This document shows positions 33,861-45,809 of a DNA stretch of 64,000 bases, piece after piece. Source of the DNA: Pollenia angustigena. Taxonomy: Eukaryota; Arthropoda; Insecta; Diptera; Polleniidae. The stretch's first letter is position 1, and each line of letters opens with the position of its first letter. The DNA lies in assembly GCA_930367215.1 (NCBI GenBank), contig OV884060.1, forward strand, positions 209,067,253 through 209,131,252, written 5' to 3'. A model generated the notes under the pieces. It was not told the DNA's origin and made no database searches. It saw only the letters and a list, made by a program, of their open reading frames with translations. Made by a program: the position numbers and the translations under genes.

Positions 33861-35215
33861 CACCTTCTTCAACTTCATCACACGAAGCTGATAGAAGCGT
33901 TAACAAAAAATTTCTTTACATTTATAAAAGGTTTTTACCTATCTTTTTTCCTTATCTTGTAAATAATTTCTGAAGTATGTATATTATATTACCCAAAAAA
34001 AAAAAAAAGTTTAATTTTTGTTGCAATACTTTTTAGTAAATACTCAAACAATGTATATATGAATATTCTTTATATTTTTAACTGTAATGATGATAGTATA
34101 CTAATAAATAATAAGGATAAACAAAAATCACAAAAATAATCACTGATTTATTACATTTTAACTTTAGAGAAAACTAAAGACTTAAGATAGCAACCTTAAA
34201 ATTGTCCTTTCCGAAAGAAACATTAAAATTGTTTATACAAATAACAAATTGTTTATATACATATTTATTTATTGTTCTACAATAATTATAAATTATAGTC
34301 AAATCAATTTAAGTAAGCATTTAATTTGTATAATTAAAGAGAAAATACTCAAAATTTTCTCAAACTTAAACAATATTTTATTAAAAATAATTACCTTTTA
34401 ATTAGTTTAGATTTTTTTTTTCAATTCAAAAAGAGAAACTTATTTAATACAAAATTTGCACTTAATATTTTATTAAAGTATTTGTTATTTTTTATATTAT
34501 TTTTGCAATATTATTTAATATTTCACGTTTTACAGTCGTAACACTCATACACTGCGCGCCTTACAACCGTTTTTTGTTTTCAATTCAAAAATGTTTAAAT
34601 CTTTGAATGATTTTATTCCAATGAGTTTTAGTTTTTATATTGGTTGAATTGATATCTGTTGCTTATAGTGTGGCGTCCGAGCCAAGACTGAGTGACTCTT
34701 GCATTTTGTATGGTATTATGAACATCTTTAGCAAATCGTATTAAAACTAAAGCTGTATGAGCTATTTTAGCGTTTGTTGTTGTTTCTTTTGATCAGTTTT
34801 GCTCAAGCTGTTGTAAAAAGAAAAAAAAAACATCAACACAACTTGATATGAACAAAACTCGTTCTTGATAAAACGGTTCAAATGTGTACGGGGGACTTTA
34901 AGATATAATTTACATGGACACAGTGGTTAAGAAGAAACAGACATTTCTTTAAGTGTTTAATTTTTGGTGATAGGAATTGTTTTGTTAAAAGGTGGTCTAT
35001 AGCGAAAAGGTTTTTTTTTTTGTTAAATGTTTACATTTGTACTTTAATTTGTACAAATAAAAATGTCGACGAAAGTAGACAAAAAAACATAATAAACAAA
35101 TGTATTCAGGTTTTCAAGACAAAGTCTTGACAAAAAAATACGAAAAAAAAACAGAGGAAAGGAGGCAACATGTTATTTGAAATTTAAGTGATAATAACAG
35201 CAAATTTCGAACCAC
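33861..35215. other. LINE 3' flank and AT-rich stretch
   Basis: A poly-A run near 33994-34007 may be the LINE tail. The remaining sequence has no recognisable feature. Confidence 0.4.
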
Positions 35216-35400
35216 CAGTACTACTGGTTAAAAGATTGATGTTTGACTGTTGGCTTAACGGGCACCGCAGTGGGTAGAACTCAAAGATCTCGACGATAGA
35301 ATGTGGTGATTCTTGAAATGATTCCAAGTTGTAAAAATTCCTTCCCTCAGTGAAAATAATTTAATGAAAATTATATTTGATGAACTCAAGCCTAATTAAA
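35216..35400 (+). repeat. Diverged tRNA-like repeat
   Basis: GATTGATGTTTGACTGTTGG, GTGGGTAGAACTCAAAG and the ending TTTGATGAACTCAAGCCTAA correspond to parts of the SINE-like repeats at 27354-27710 and 62959-63341 (compare TTCATGAACTTAAGCCTAAT near 63318). It is truncated and diverged, with no clear B box. Confidence 0.5.
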
Positions 35401-35403
35401 AAA

Positions 35404-35640
35404 TATCAAAAGTTAAAAGGTGCTTTTTTGTAAAAAAGTACTTTTTCTAAAATGGTACTTATTTTCTAAATAGGTCCTTTTGTTTTCTAAAAACATACAA
35501 AAGGTTGTTTTTTTTTCTTTTTTGTAAAAGGTTACTTTTTTGAAAACGGGTACTTTTTCTAAAAAGGTAGTTATTGTGAATAGGTAACGTTCCTTTTTTT
35601 CAAAAACAAAACAATTATTTGTTTTTCTGATAGAACTTTT
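35404..35640 (+). repeat. Degenerate AAAGGTAC-type tandem repeat
   Basis: Short units such as AAAAGTACTTTTTCTAAA, AATGGTACTTATTTTCTAAA and AAAGGTTACTTTTTTGAAAA repeat with a spacing of about 25-30 bp. The minus-strand ORF here, rich in F, K and L, reflects the repeat and is not a gene. Confidence 0.6.
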
Positions 35641-35920
35641 TAGCCAGGTGCGGTAGGGTGGATAAGTGGGCACCTCCCATACAAATACAAAATAGATCAG
35701 AAACAGTAATAGTTACAAACTTAAGTGCAAGTAGCTGCGATACAAACACAACATATCCGAAAATGGAGCCGCTGCACCAAAAATAAATTTTTGTATAATT
35801 GGTGATAAGACGCAAAGCATTATTTATAAAAGAATCTGTTTTTATCGCACCTTGGTGAAGGGTATATAAAATTCTGCATGGCGAATTTTTTTTAGTTAAC
35901 TTTTTATAAAAAGTACATTT

Positions 35921-36055
35921 GGGTTGTTCACGGAAGGCTGGTTATCAGGTTATATGGTTATTTATTTATATAATCAGCAACAAAATACATTAATTTAATT
36001 TTTTTAATATATTTTGTTGCTGTTAACAAGATTATCCGCCTTCCGTGAACAACCC
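35921..36055. mobile_element. 135-bp hairpin mini-element
   Basis: GGGTTGTTCACGGAAGGC on the left is exactly inverted on the right as GCCTTCCGTGAACAACCC, and inner parts TCAGCAACAAAATA and TATTTTGTTGCTG also pair. The whole could fold into one hairpin. The duplicate copy is at 49827-49961. Confidence 0.8.
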
Positions 36056-36067
36056 AATTTTGTTTCT

Positions 36068-36100
36068 TCTATATCTATCTATCTATCTATCTATCTATAT
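36068..36100 (+). repeat. (TATC)n microsatellite
   Basis: A short run of TATC units directly after the hairpin element. The copy at 49979 onward has fewer units. Confidence 0.9.
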
Positions 36101-36109
36101 ATGGGCATT

Positions 36110-36505
36110 TCCTGGGGTCACGAACGTACGTTCGTAGGCTTTTTATGTACAAATAATATAGAAAACAAAACTTTTCCCAGCATTTTTTTTGCGATTCGAT
36201 AGCATTTGGGTAGCTCTATGTTTAGTGCAAAAGATGGATTTCATCGATTTTAAGTTTTCATAATAATAGCTATAAGCATGTGGTCACGAACGTACGCAAA
36301 ATAGAAGTCAACTTTGGCTGACAGTAGTGAAATCTAAAAATCTGGAAAATGGAACGAAATATTCAAAAGTGTTAAATTTATTTTAAAAGTGTATTAATGT
36401 AGGTATCCTTACAGTATTTACAAAATAAAATATCTCTCTTGGTTTTTGTTTAATTGGCTTATGCACCGGTCGCGAACGTACGGGTCGCGAACGTACGATT
36501 TTTCC
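36110..36505. repeat. Region with repeated GGTCrCGAACGTACG motif
   Basis: The motif occurs near 36115 (inside the 16-bp palindrome ACGAACGTACGTTCGT), near 36282, and twice in tandem near 36468 and 36483. It is GC-rich in an AT-rich setting. Copy 2 has lost the 36282 occurrence through a deletion of about 40 bp. Function unknown. Confidence 0.6.
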
Positions 36506-36869
36506 ATATGTTTTTGTATTATTATTACCACGCATTTTCCCATAAATGTCTTAAAATTAGCTTAACAAAAAAACTTAATACTCCTTTTGCAATTGATTGT
36601 AATGGAGAGACTATGAAGAAAGCGTGTAAACATAACATATTTCTTGCATGTAAAATAAATATATAAAAATGTCTTTAAAAGTAGAATATACAGAAAAATA
36701 TAAAATTTTCCAGTTTCCAGCCCAATTTGCTCAAGTAAAACAGCTCAGATATGCTAGGAAACCATTATTTTATAAGAACATAGATTTTTTTTTTAATAAT
36801 AAACAATAAAAGACGATGATAATCAACATTTTTTTTTTTTTCATCCTGGTAGACCATTCTGGGGAAATG
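36506..36869. other. AT-rich non-coding stretch
   Basis: No recognisable feature. Confidence 0.4.
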
Positions 36870-37560
36870 CCCATATATAAAATAGGATGTGTGTATGTAT
36901 GTATGTATGTATGTAACGTATGGACTCCAAAACGGCTGGGCCGATTTTGATGATTCAGGGAATCTTCAGAATATTCAGGCGGGTGACACTGTGAAGTATG
37001 ATTTTTGATTTTCGGTCTGCGGGCGGAGGGGCGTGGCAAAGTCCAATTTTCATATTGCACCACCAATGACATCTATATAATTTGGACGATTTTTTCTTTA
37101 AAATGATCGCCATGGTCCAACACAGATTTATACGAAAAGAAAATTTTGACCCGCCCATTTTTTTCGATTTACCTCATATCAAAAAACGGCTCCATCGATT
37201 TGACTAATTTGTCTTTTAAATGTTCGTATTAATCAATTTTACATTTTCATCGAAAGAAAAATGGACCACGCCTACTTTTATGCCCACTTTTTCTATTAAG
37301 CGCATAACTTGAGAACGCCTTGCCTTATTTGGACGATTTTGTCTATAAAATCATCGCCATGGTCCAACTTAGGCTTTTACGGAAATAAAATTTTGCCCCG
37401 CCCACTTTAACGCCCACTTTTTGCGATTTACCCTAAATCAGAAAACGGTTCCATCGATTTGACTAATTTTTATTTCAAATGTTCGTATCTTTTTAACGGA
37501 TTTTAAAAATCGAACGCAAACATTTTCTTCACTTTCCCAAGAGTACCTTTTGGGGAAGAC
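36870..37560 (-). repeat. Dispersed repeat family C, inverted copy
   Basis: Read on the minus strand it ends in CATA units (here GTATGTATGT at 36895-36915) preceded by GCCGTTTTGGAGTCCATACG, with ACCATGGCGATCATTTTA and CGATGGAGCCGTTTT blocks as in 9854-10606. The start sequence ACTAGCTGACCCG is missing, so it is truncated. Confidence 0.75.
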
Positions 37561-39345
37561 TAAGATGATGCTTAAAATTTTATTGTTTTAAAAATGTACT
37601 TTTCCGAAAACTTGCATTTAACAAATAAAAAGTTAAAATCCTTCAAAGTTCATGAATTTTCCATGAGACTGAGTAAATTTCAAGTGTGAATTTTTTATAG
37701 CGAAAAAGGCATGACTTTGAACTTCTAAGCCATTTAATTACACACTAACTTATGCTTCCCAAAAAATATATGTAATGAAAATAACGTTTTTGGCTTTTTC
37801 ATTTATTTCATTTTTGTCTACAATTTTTCCCCTTCTAACCCCACTGTTCATACTTAATTAGCTTGGCTGGTAGCTTGTCTATTTGTTACGCTAAACTGAT
37901 CGTGCTTTTTGTTGGTTACAAAAGTATTATTGGCTTTTTTTAATCTGTCCGTCCAGCTGTCTGTGTGCATCTCGTGCTACGTTGTGCTTAAAAGAAATAA
38001 AGTTTCTTGCCGTTTGTGTTTTTGATTTATATTGTTTTCAATTTCAGCAAATATGCAAAAAACAAACGAAAAATATTAAAGGCAAATTTTTATTCATTAA
38101 AATTTGTTTCTCCAAACACAAAATCATACTACCACAGGCTATTTATTGTACCAGTATTTTATATCTGATTTTACTTTCGATTTTACCAAAGTTGATAACA
38201 CACTTGTCCGTTTGTTTTTCCTTAATTAAGTGGAACAAAATGAAACGCAACCTGCAGACAGAAACAACAAAATGAAATATAAGGAAAACAGAAAAATTAA
38301 AAGAGATTTGAAAAAATTAATAGGAAAAAAGGAGTATTTGAGTAAAAAAATGTTTAATGTTTTGTAAATATTATCAAACTATTAACAATTTGTCCTTGTC
38401 TTGGCGTAGGTAAATATTAAATAGAAATAATTATTTAACCTGAGACACAGACAAAAACAAAATCCACAAAGAGCACACGAACTTTACAATGCAGTTTTTT
38501 GTTTTTTAAATACTTAAGAAATTAAGTACTGAGGTACAAACAATTAATAGCAGTTGTCCATTTGTTTATTATTTGCCTTCTTAAAGCTCAAACTGGCGAT
38601 AATGCCATTTACTTGCTTGTGTCTTATTTTTAGTTTCAATATTTGTGAGTCGAATTTTTTTTAGTTTTCTGTGTTTTTGATATTTACCTGCGAAACATAA
38701 AGTATCTATCTATACATTTAATATTAATTAACAAACTTAACAATATTTATTAGTTAAAACAATTAATAGATAACAATGATTTGAACTTAATATGAGGTGG
38801 TGGTAATTGGTAGTGATCACTAACTTTTATTTTAAATTCTAATATTCTCTCTCAAGGGTTACATTTTGTATGTTTACCGTTATGCCAATACATAGTTATT
38901 TACTGTTGAAAAAATTATGAAAATATTTACTTTAGTTCTAATTGACTTGAACCAAATTTTCATCTGATTTAAATGAATATTGAATAAAAGACGGCTAAAG
39001 CTGTGGTCACTAGACTTGCCAACTGGCCCGTTTTCGCCGGGACAGTCCAGTTTTAGAGTGGAATGTACCGTGTCCCGTCGGTTCTCTGAATGGGACGCTA
39101 TTTGTTCCATTTTTCTTTAACTTACTTTTTTATTACCTGCAATAACAAATCAAATAATCGAGAGCTTTATCACTTATTTTAGTACTACAAATTTTTTTTG
39201 GCAGAACTGGATTTTTTTATACATTATCAACTGTGCTGTGTGTTACCAACCAAAGCAGATATATTTACAAGATACTCTTGATTCCACATCAGATTATTTT
39301 TTTTTTTTATTTGTAGCTGTCAACTTTGTATCACAATATACATTC
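37561..39345. other. AT-rich non-coding stretch
   Basis: No gene recognised. ORFs at 37982-38275 and 38880-39110 have no domain signature and are shared unchanged with copy 2, which is uninformative because the whole region is nearly identical. Confidence 0.4.
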
Positions 39346-40268
39346 GGGTGATTTTTTAGCTATTATTTTTTTGGCAACACTGGTTTAAACAGCTGACACA
39401 CGTTTCGTGTTATGTTTCACTGTCAAACATCTTCAGTTTGGTCTATAAATTAACCATGAATCGTCTTACAAACGAACAACACTTGCAAATTATTGAATTT
39501 TATTATCAAAATGCGTGCTCTGTTAAGAAAGGTCATCGCGCGCTTCTTCCATTTTATGGTCAGGTTTTTTTTTGCTCAATGGGTACGTTAATAAGCAGAA
39601 TTGTCGATTTTGGAGTGAAGATCAGACAGAAGCATTCCAAGAGCTACCAATGCATCCAGAAAAAGTCACAGTTTGGTGCGGTTTATGGGCTGGTGGCATC
39701 ATTGGACCGTACTTCTTTAAAGATGATGCGAATCGTAACGTAACTGTGAATGGTGAGCGCTACCGTGTGCTAATATCCAACTTTTTTCCCCAAAATACAA
39801 GAGCTTGACTTGCATGACATGTGGTTTCAACGAGACGGTGCCACATGCCACACAGCACGCTTAAAAATGGACTTATTGAGAGGCGAGTTCGGTGAACATT
39901 TTATTTCACGTTAGGGACCTGTATTGGCCGCCTAGATCGTTCGATTTAACGCCTTTAGACTATTTTTTGTGGGGCTATGTTAAAGCTCATGTCTATACAC
40001 ACATGCACGCTTCAATTGACGCATTGGAAGACAACATTGAAGCATTTATTCATAAGATACCGGCCGAAAGTTGGAAAGAGTATACCAAAATTGGACTAAG
40101 CGGATGGACCATTTGTGGCGCAGTTACGGTCAACATTTGCATGAAATAATCTTCAAACATTAAATTATATGGACTATCGATTCAAATAAAGATTTCATGA
40201 ATTTTTCTGAATTTTATGTGTTTTTTTTTTTTTCTAAAAACTTTCCTATATCTCTTAAAAAATCACCC
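39346..40268 (+). mobile_element. Mariner-like element with GGGTGATTTTTTA ends
   Basis: The left GGGTGATTTTTTAGC and right TTAAAAAATCACCC ends are inverted over about 13 bp and bracket a mariner-like transposase pseudogene. At 923 bp it is somewhat short for a full mariner-type element. A clean TA target duplication is not visible at both ends. The duplicate is at 53209-54131. Confidence 0.75.
39456..40163 (+). pseudogene. Mariner-like transposase, broken
   Basis: The ATG at 39456 begins MNRLTNEQHLQIIEFYYQ, the N-terminal DNA-binding helix region, then SVKKGHRALLPFYG. A deletion removes the middle; the frame then gives EKVTVWCGLWAGGIIGPYFF, NVTVNGERYR, a frameshift, WFQRDGATCHTA with the second catalytic Asp, and after a stop WPPRSFDLTPLDYFLWGYV with the third. 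It ends near 40163 after another frameshift. It is related to the pseudogene at 16581-17161 but clearly diverged. Three or more disruptions mean it is inactive. Confidence 0.85.
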
Positions 40269-40280
40269 ATTATTAATATT

Positions 40281-40390
40281 GTCAGTGATGCCAACTATTT
40301 GAGAGCAAAAAGCACTTTAAAATTTAAAAAAGCACTATTTCGAGCAAAAAAAGCGTAAAAGCACAAAGCCATTTTTACCATTTATTAAAC
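40281..40390 (+). repeat. hAT-type end fragment (CAGTGATGCCAACTA)
   Basis: It begins CAGTGATGCCAACTA, then AAAAGCACT motifs repeat up to TTTTTACCATTTATTAAAC. The reverse complement of 60300-60486 starts CAGTGATGTCAACTTAGTGC and ends the same way, so both are fragments of one family. hAT assignment rests only on the terminal motif. Confidence 0.45.
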
Positions 40391-40395
40391 ACATA

Positions 40396-40432
40396 ACAAG
40401 TTGCATTCGGCTGTGCCGAATATTATATACTT
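40396..40432 (+). repeat. Repeat family D, 5' end fragment
   Basis: AACAAGTTGCATTCGGCTGT and GCCGAATATTATATAC match the family D start. The rest of the repeat is missing, as another TIR element follows. Confidence 0.5.
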
Positions 40433-40516
40433 CCAAAATTTAAAAAAAAGGCGACGGCGTTGATGGGGGCCATTTTCATTTAAGATTAAATAATAAATGT
40501 AGTATTTACATTTGAA

Positions 40517-41299
40517 CACTCACAATATTCTGTACGTAAAATTAACTGAAATTGTAATATAAAATAAATGAAACTTCAATTAAAAACCGGTCTACTTATT
40601 TTTCATTTATTTTTAACAAAAAGTTCATTTAATTTTTACTGTCAAAAATTCAACACCATATTCCGTAATATCAAATAAATATTCAGTTATTTTGTAAAAT
40701 TTTACTGTCAAAAATTCAACACCATATTCAGTAAAAACAATTAAATATTCAGTTATTTTTTAAAATTTTACTGTCAAAAAATTGACCCCATATTTCGTAA
40801 AAACAATAAAATATTCAGTTATTTCATTAAATTTTCGTTTACTCCACAAAAGAGCCGAATTTCTAAAAAAATACCAGACAGACACCTGTCCGCTTGTTTT
40901 TCTTATAAGCGAGAGAGGGAGAATATTATTATTTACTTACCCTGATACACAAGTTTGTTTTACTTTTGTTGTACTGACCACGTTGTTTACAGAAGAACTC
41001 TCAATTATAAGACACCAGCAGCATGACCGATATGGCTTCGCAATTATTTTACTTTTAAAATTTGATGTATTTAACTAAATTATATTAACAAATAGAAAAT
41101 GGGTATTGCTTACAAAAAACGGACAATATTAACTGCAACTGAAAATCCGTATTAATATGCACTTAGTTTTTTGAATAACTGTTAGAATCAGTTAAAAATA
41201 AATTTGCTTGGAATTTTAAATGTTTATTTATTTAAAAATTACTGAACGGAATATTTCTTTAATAAACTACAGTCCGTTACTGTAATAATATTGTGAGTG
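40517..41299. mobile_element. 783-bp TIR element (CACTCACAATATT ends)
   Basis: The left end CACTCACAATATTCTGTACG and the right end, read inverted as CACTCACAATATTATTACAG, are alike. Between 40635 and 40835 three tandem units of about 65-75 bp repeat TTTTACTGTCAAAAA, CCATATT and AATATTCAGTTATTT. No transposase. It belongs to the same family as the 382-bp insertion at 46285-46666. Confidence 0.7.
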
Positions 41300-41712
41300 T
41301 ATATAAACATTTTTAAATGTATTATTAGTATCTTCAATAAAAATAATATCATCCAAATCATTTGGAGTTTAAATTGGCCATAAAACAGTTTTAAAGAAAT
41401 ACAGTGCGAGCTCGATTTTCGTGTCTCGAAAAAATCTGACTTGCTGCAATTACCGAAAATTTTCAATGACCGACCATTATTTATAAAACTTAATGACATC
41501 ATATACCTATTTTAATAAACATTCTTATATTTTATCGTTTAAATAAATCTAAATTAAAATCGTGTAAAGTTTAATAAAATTTTATCTTATTATTTTAACA
41601 TGTTATTACGAAAATAACATTAGTTAAGCATTAGTTGTAATTATTGGTTAAGAATTAGATTAAATTATGTGTTAAATATCTTGTATTGATTAGTTATTAA
41701 GTATTTGTTAGT
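41300..41712. other. AT-rich non-coding stretch
   Basis: No recognisable feature up to the 9-bp TATTTTATT at 41713-41721. Confidence 0.4.
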
Positions 41713-41721
41713 TATTTTATT

Positions 41722-42033
41722 GGCTGTAGGAAATATCGCCCAAAGAAAAATGGCCCAAAAAAAAATTAAAAATCGCCCAAATGAAGAATCGCCCAAGCGA
41801 ACATGAAAAATGACCCAAAAAGGTAAATATGAAATTTTGCCCAAAAAAAACGAAAAAGGGCCCAAAAAGAAAATGAAAAATGACCCAAAAAGCAAAAACG
41901 AATTTTTTCCCAAAAAAAAAAAAAAAAAAAATTACTAAATTTGCAAAAAAGTGTTTATTATTCATATAAATTTAGGTGACATGTCATAACGTCCAGTGTC
42001 GTAGTGTGTTTTAAAGTGTCATAATGTCCATGT
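41722..42033 (+). mobile_element. Foldback element, left arm only (truncated at duplication junction)
   Basis: It starts GGCTGTAGGAAATATCGCCC and continues through repeated CGCCCAA and GACCCAAAAA units, identical in order to 55585-55896. It breaks off at CATGTCA, where copy 2 of the duplication begins. The right arm and second target duplication are missing here, which fixes this as a duplication product and not an independent insertion. Confidence 0.85.
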
Positions 42034-43699
42034 CAAAATGTACCCGATAGAATTTTTTTATATTTTTACCACTGCTTCCGGTATATGTTTTGAAGAAAAA
42101 TGTAAATTTTTGCGCACTTTTATGAATAAAGTTAGAATTTAAAAGTATTTTTTTGAAAATGAAAAATATTGTTTTGTGCCGCATACGCCACTTTTCTAAA
42201 AAAAAAATTTAAAAATGGCTTTTTGTGCTGCATACGTATACTTATTGCTGTGTATTGAGTAACTTATTGTTGAGATGAATGTTTCTGTATTTACAATCTA
42301 ATAAAAAGTCAACATTAATGAAATTTTTTTTTTTTTTATTTGGTTTTATTTTACAAAAACAGAAAAAACAGTTCTACTGTTATGAAAAGGTATATAAAAA
42401 GCCACAAAGTAAACAACTTAAATAATACAAAAGTAAAATAGAATCAAGAAAAAACACTTAAAATTTAAAACTAAATATTGAGTAAATTTTTATAATAACT
42501 TTATCAACATGTGGAAGAAATATAAGCAAGTCTTTTATGTCTCTCTTTTTATCGCTGGAAATAATTGATGGTTTCGATATTTTCAAAACATGCGTCAACA
42601 AATTCTCAGGAGTTTTCAAGCAATTTTTTGATGCAGACTTAACCAAAATTGCATTTTTATATTTTTCCTCTCTCTTCGAAGTTTTATAATGTATACATAA
42701 ATCATTATTTTTACTGTATAGAAGTACTTTAATTTTAGCAAAAGGGACTTTTCGAAAGTCCATTTTATTTGCTACCAACGAGTATGTGCGAAAATCTTCC
42801 GGAAGCATTTCCATAACTTTTAATTTTGTTTTATTATTTGTCATTGCTTGAAGCAAATTTAGTAAATGAAGTGGACTATGAATTTCAATATTCTATAAGT
42901 ACCGGTAAATAACACCATGGACACAGTCCACATCTTGAATTAAAGAATGTCCTGGTTCTGAAGACTTTTGTATTACGACATCAATATTATTTTGTTTAAT
43001 GAACATTTTGATTGCGGTTTCGTTAATTCGATTTTTATTTTGAGGTACGCTAGAATCGATCCATAATGTCAAAATTTTAATTAGTGGATAATCGTTTATT
43101 TATTCATTTAAAATTTTAATTTAAGCACTAGCAATTTTGGTACCACTCCGACCACTATGAGCTTCCGTCGAAAAGGCACAATAAGAAAAAATTGGTTTTT
43201 TTGGCATAATAATGGTTGCTGTAAGATTATACATATTTAATTTTCGTATGTAGTAAAATGTTGAAGAACTTCCCTTAGGTAGGCTTTAAACACTTTTCAA
43301 ATAATAGCAAACCGTATACTTGGTTGGGTCCATTATTTTATAAAACTATTTTTCACAAATTTATTTTCTGTTGTCATTTTATTTTGCTTTTGCTTTAACT
43401 ACTTTTTTTTTCTTACGGCAATGCAGCAAAGCAACAGTAAAATTTATTTTATACGTTTTTGTATGAAGAATTTGCTGCAATCGCCAAACAGTGGCTTGTA
43501 GAGCAAAACAGTACTTAAAAAATTTTGAAACAGTTGATATGCAGCAAAATTAATGCTTTATACCTCAGAAACCATAAAAATTTTCGCGAAACAGGTTTTT
43601 GATTTAGAAAGAGGGTATTAAAAAAATATATTCCTCATACCTAACTCGTTTTTTTTAAAAATGGTCGGTAGGTCAAACCAGTAATGAGCTGACGATATG
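42034..43699 (-). mobile_element. TIR element lacking its left end (duplicate)
   Basis: Corresponds to 28561-30225. The right TIR AGTAATGAGCTGACGATATG is present, but the left TIR is replaced by the foldback arm because the duplication began inside the element. Confidence 0.8.
42458..43233 (-). pseudogene. Broken repeat-associated protein gene (duplicate)
   Basis: Copy of 28998-29760 with the same stops. A one-base deletion near 42503 changes the C-terminal end after LLIFLPHVDK. Substitutions are few. Confidence 0.6.
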
Positions 43700-44048
43700 A
43701 TGTTATGACTGACTGCCGTTTGAATCACCGAATGTAATTTTCACAATTTTGTAAAGTAAATTTTTAATGTTTAAAAATATCTAAAAAATTTTATAGATGC
43801 AGTTGTTATAGTTGCTAAGCTTTCTAGGTTTGTGATAAGTCTTTTGATAAAATTTAAAAAAAAAACTGAATACAAATTATTAAGACTTCCATATTTTACA
43901 ATTTGAATTAATAATTATGGCTCTATTATTATAAAGCTTAAACTTGTTTTCGTTTTTTAATCTCAATATTAGGAAATTTAACATATTATTATTAGGTAAC
44001 ATTGGTTTCTATTAAAAGTTATGCATAAAAATAAATTTTGAAAATAAA

Positions 44049-45537
44049 AAAACAAGTTAGAGTGCAATATTCGGCTGTGCCAAATCTTTTAAACCCTCCA
44101 CCGACAGTTCGAATGTTTTAGGAGTAACATCTGTATGATGTCTATTTATTATTATTATCTTTATAATAACAGACATCTGCATTAAAATTGGTTGCGGTTT
44201 AGACCTATATAAAATTATTGACCGACAAAAGTTTAATGCTTTTTTTTAGCAATTTTAAAAAGCTTGAGTAAAATATCATGACTCTAACAGTTTAAGCTGA
44301 ACTTAAATGATTTTTAGGAGAGCAATTTTTATTGGAGCCATCATTTTAAAATTCTGCAGAGTGGTTTCTGGTATTAAAAAACATAAATTTCAACATAGCG
44401 GAGCAATTAGTTTTAGCGTTTGCAGTCAGAAGGCTGCTAAAATGGGATCTAAGGTAAATTATGGACTGTATATCACAAAATTGCATAACATTTTTTGTTG
44501 GCCATATGAAGCTAAACTGGAAGAAAGTTTAAAGCAAAATCTATATCTGCTACTGTTTTAGGCGTATTTAATTATTTTACCAGAGTGGGCTTTATATGGG
44601 GCCTAGGGTAAATTATGGACCGATCTTCACGAAATTTTACAGTCTTATTTCTATTCCAATAAAACTGTGAAGTACCTAATTTTGTTATGATAGCATTATT
44701 TTTTACGGTTTTAGGCGTACTAAACTCTTTTCCGGAAGTAGGTTTTATATGGGGCCTAGAGTAAATTATAGACCAATCTTCACGAAATTCCACAGTGTCA
44801 TTTCTAATTCAAAAAAACTGTGATGTACCAAATTTTGGTATGATAGCATTATTTTTTACGGTTTTAGGCGTTCTAAACTGTTTTCCGGGAGTAGGGTTTA
44901 TATTGGGCTTAGGGTAAATTAAAGACCGATCTTCACGAAACTTTACAGTGTAATTTTTAGTCCTATTAAACTGTGACGTGTCAACATTTGTCATGATAGC
45001 ATTGTTAATTAGGGTTTTAGGCGTTCTATACTGTTTTCCGGTGGTAGGGGTTATATGGGGCCTAGGGTAAATTTTGAACGGATCTTCACGAAATTTTAGA
45101 GCGTGATTTCCAGTTAAATAAAACGAACTTTTGCAAAATCTTATATCATTCTGTTCATTTTTCCACCATTTATGTTAGTTTTTGTAGCAAAATTATCAAT
45201 TTTTTTTAAATGGTGGTTCCACATTTAGATTCATAGCTCTGATCCTACTGAAACGATTGCTGGATTTCAATCCCAAACTGCTTAGGATAACTACAAGCAA
45301 TTTGACACCAAGTTTGTTTATTTCTTTTGAGTTTTTCGAAAGTGAGCGTGTTTTCAACATACGGACAGACGGACAGACAGACAGACAGACCGACATGGCT
45401 AAATCGACTTAGAATTACTCAAGGACCCAGAATATATATACTTTATGGGGTCTGAGATGAATAGTAAAAAAGTTTCACATGGAATGACAAACTTAGTATA
45501 CCCTCTTCACAACTAATTGTTGTAAAGGGTATAAAAA
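44049..45537 (+). repeat. Dispersed repeat family D with 152-bp units (duplicate)
   Basis: Copy of 30575-32013. Near 44505 it retains about 35 bp (containing GAAGCTAAACTGGAAGAAAG) that copy 1 lacks, and near 45115 about 13 bp more, so copy 1 carries the deletions or copy 2 small insertions. Confidence 0.8.
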
Positions 45538-45809
45538 TAAAGCTTATTAAAAAAATTTAAAAACAAGTATTAAAAACAAAACTAAAACTTAACACAAATG
45601 GTAAAATAGAAATTTATTAAGTCTTAAGAATTTTGACGAAAATGCTTCCTGATCTAATTATTGTTTGCAAATTAAAAAAAAAACAATAACAACTTATCAT
45701 GGCAGGGTGGCAGTTTCCATAAAATACCTAAGACTAGTGTGATAGTGTAAAGTACCCCTAAGTTACATTTTGGGTACAAATTATTGCTGTTTAATGTTTA
45801 AGGATAAAA

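Larger units (their letters stand above)
28561..42033 (+). repeat. Tandem segmental duplication, copy 1 (13.47 kb)
   Basis: Sequence from CAAAATGTACCCGATAG at 28561 reappears from 42034 in the same order and orientation. By eye, the section up to about 33960 differs at roughly 1 percent of positions, while the remaining 8 kb is nearly identical apart from homopolymers, a TATC run and a 40-bp indel. All internal elements are shared. See the findings for the junctions and the assembly alternative. Confidence 0.95.

Noticed and set aside
38880..39110. Minus-strand ORF of 76 codons with a CPGENGPVGK phrase
   Set aside because: No family match and no splice context; its presence in both duplicate copies adds no support because the whole region is identical.
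41665..41965. Opposing ORFs with many F, W and G residues (also 55528-55827)
   Set aside because: They translate the GCCCAAAA subrepeats of the foldback arm.
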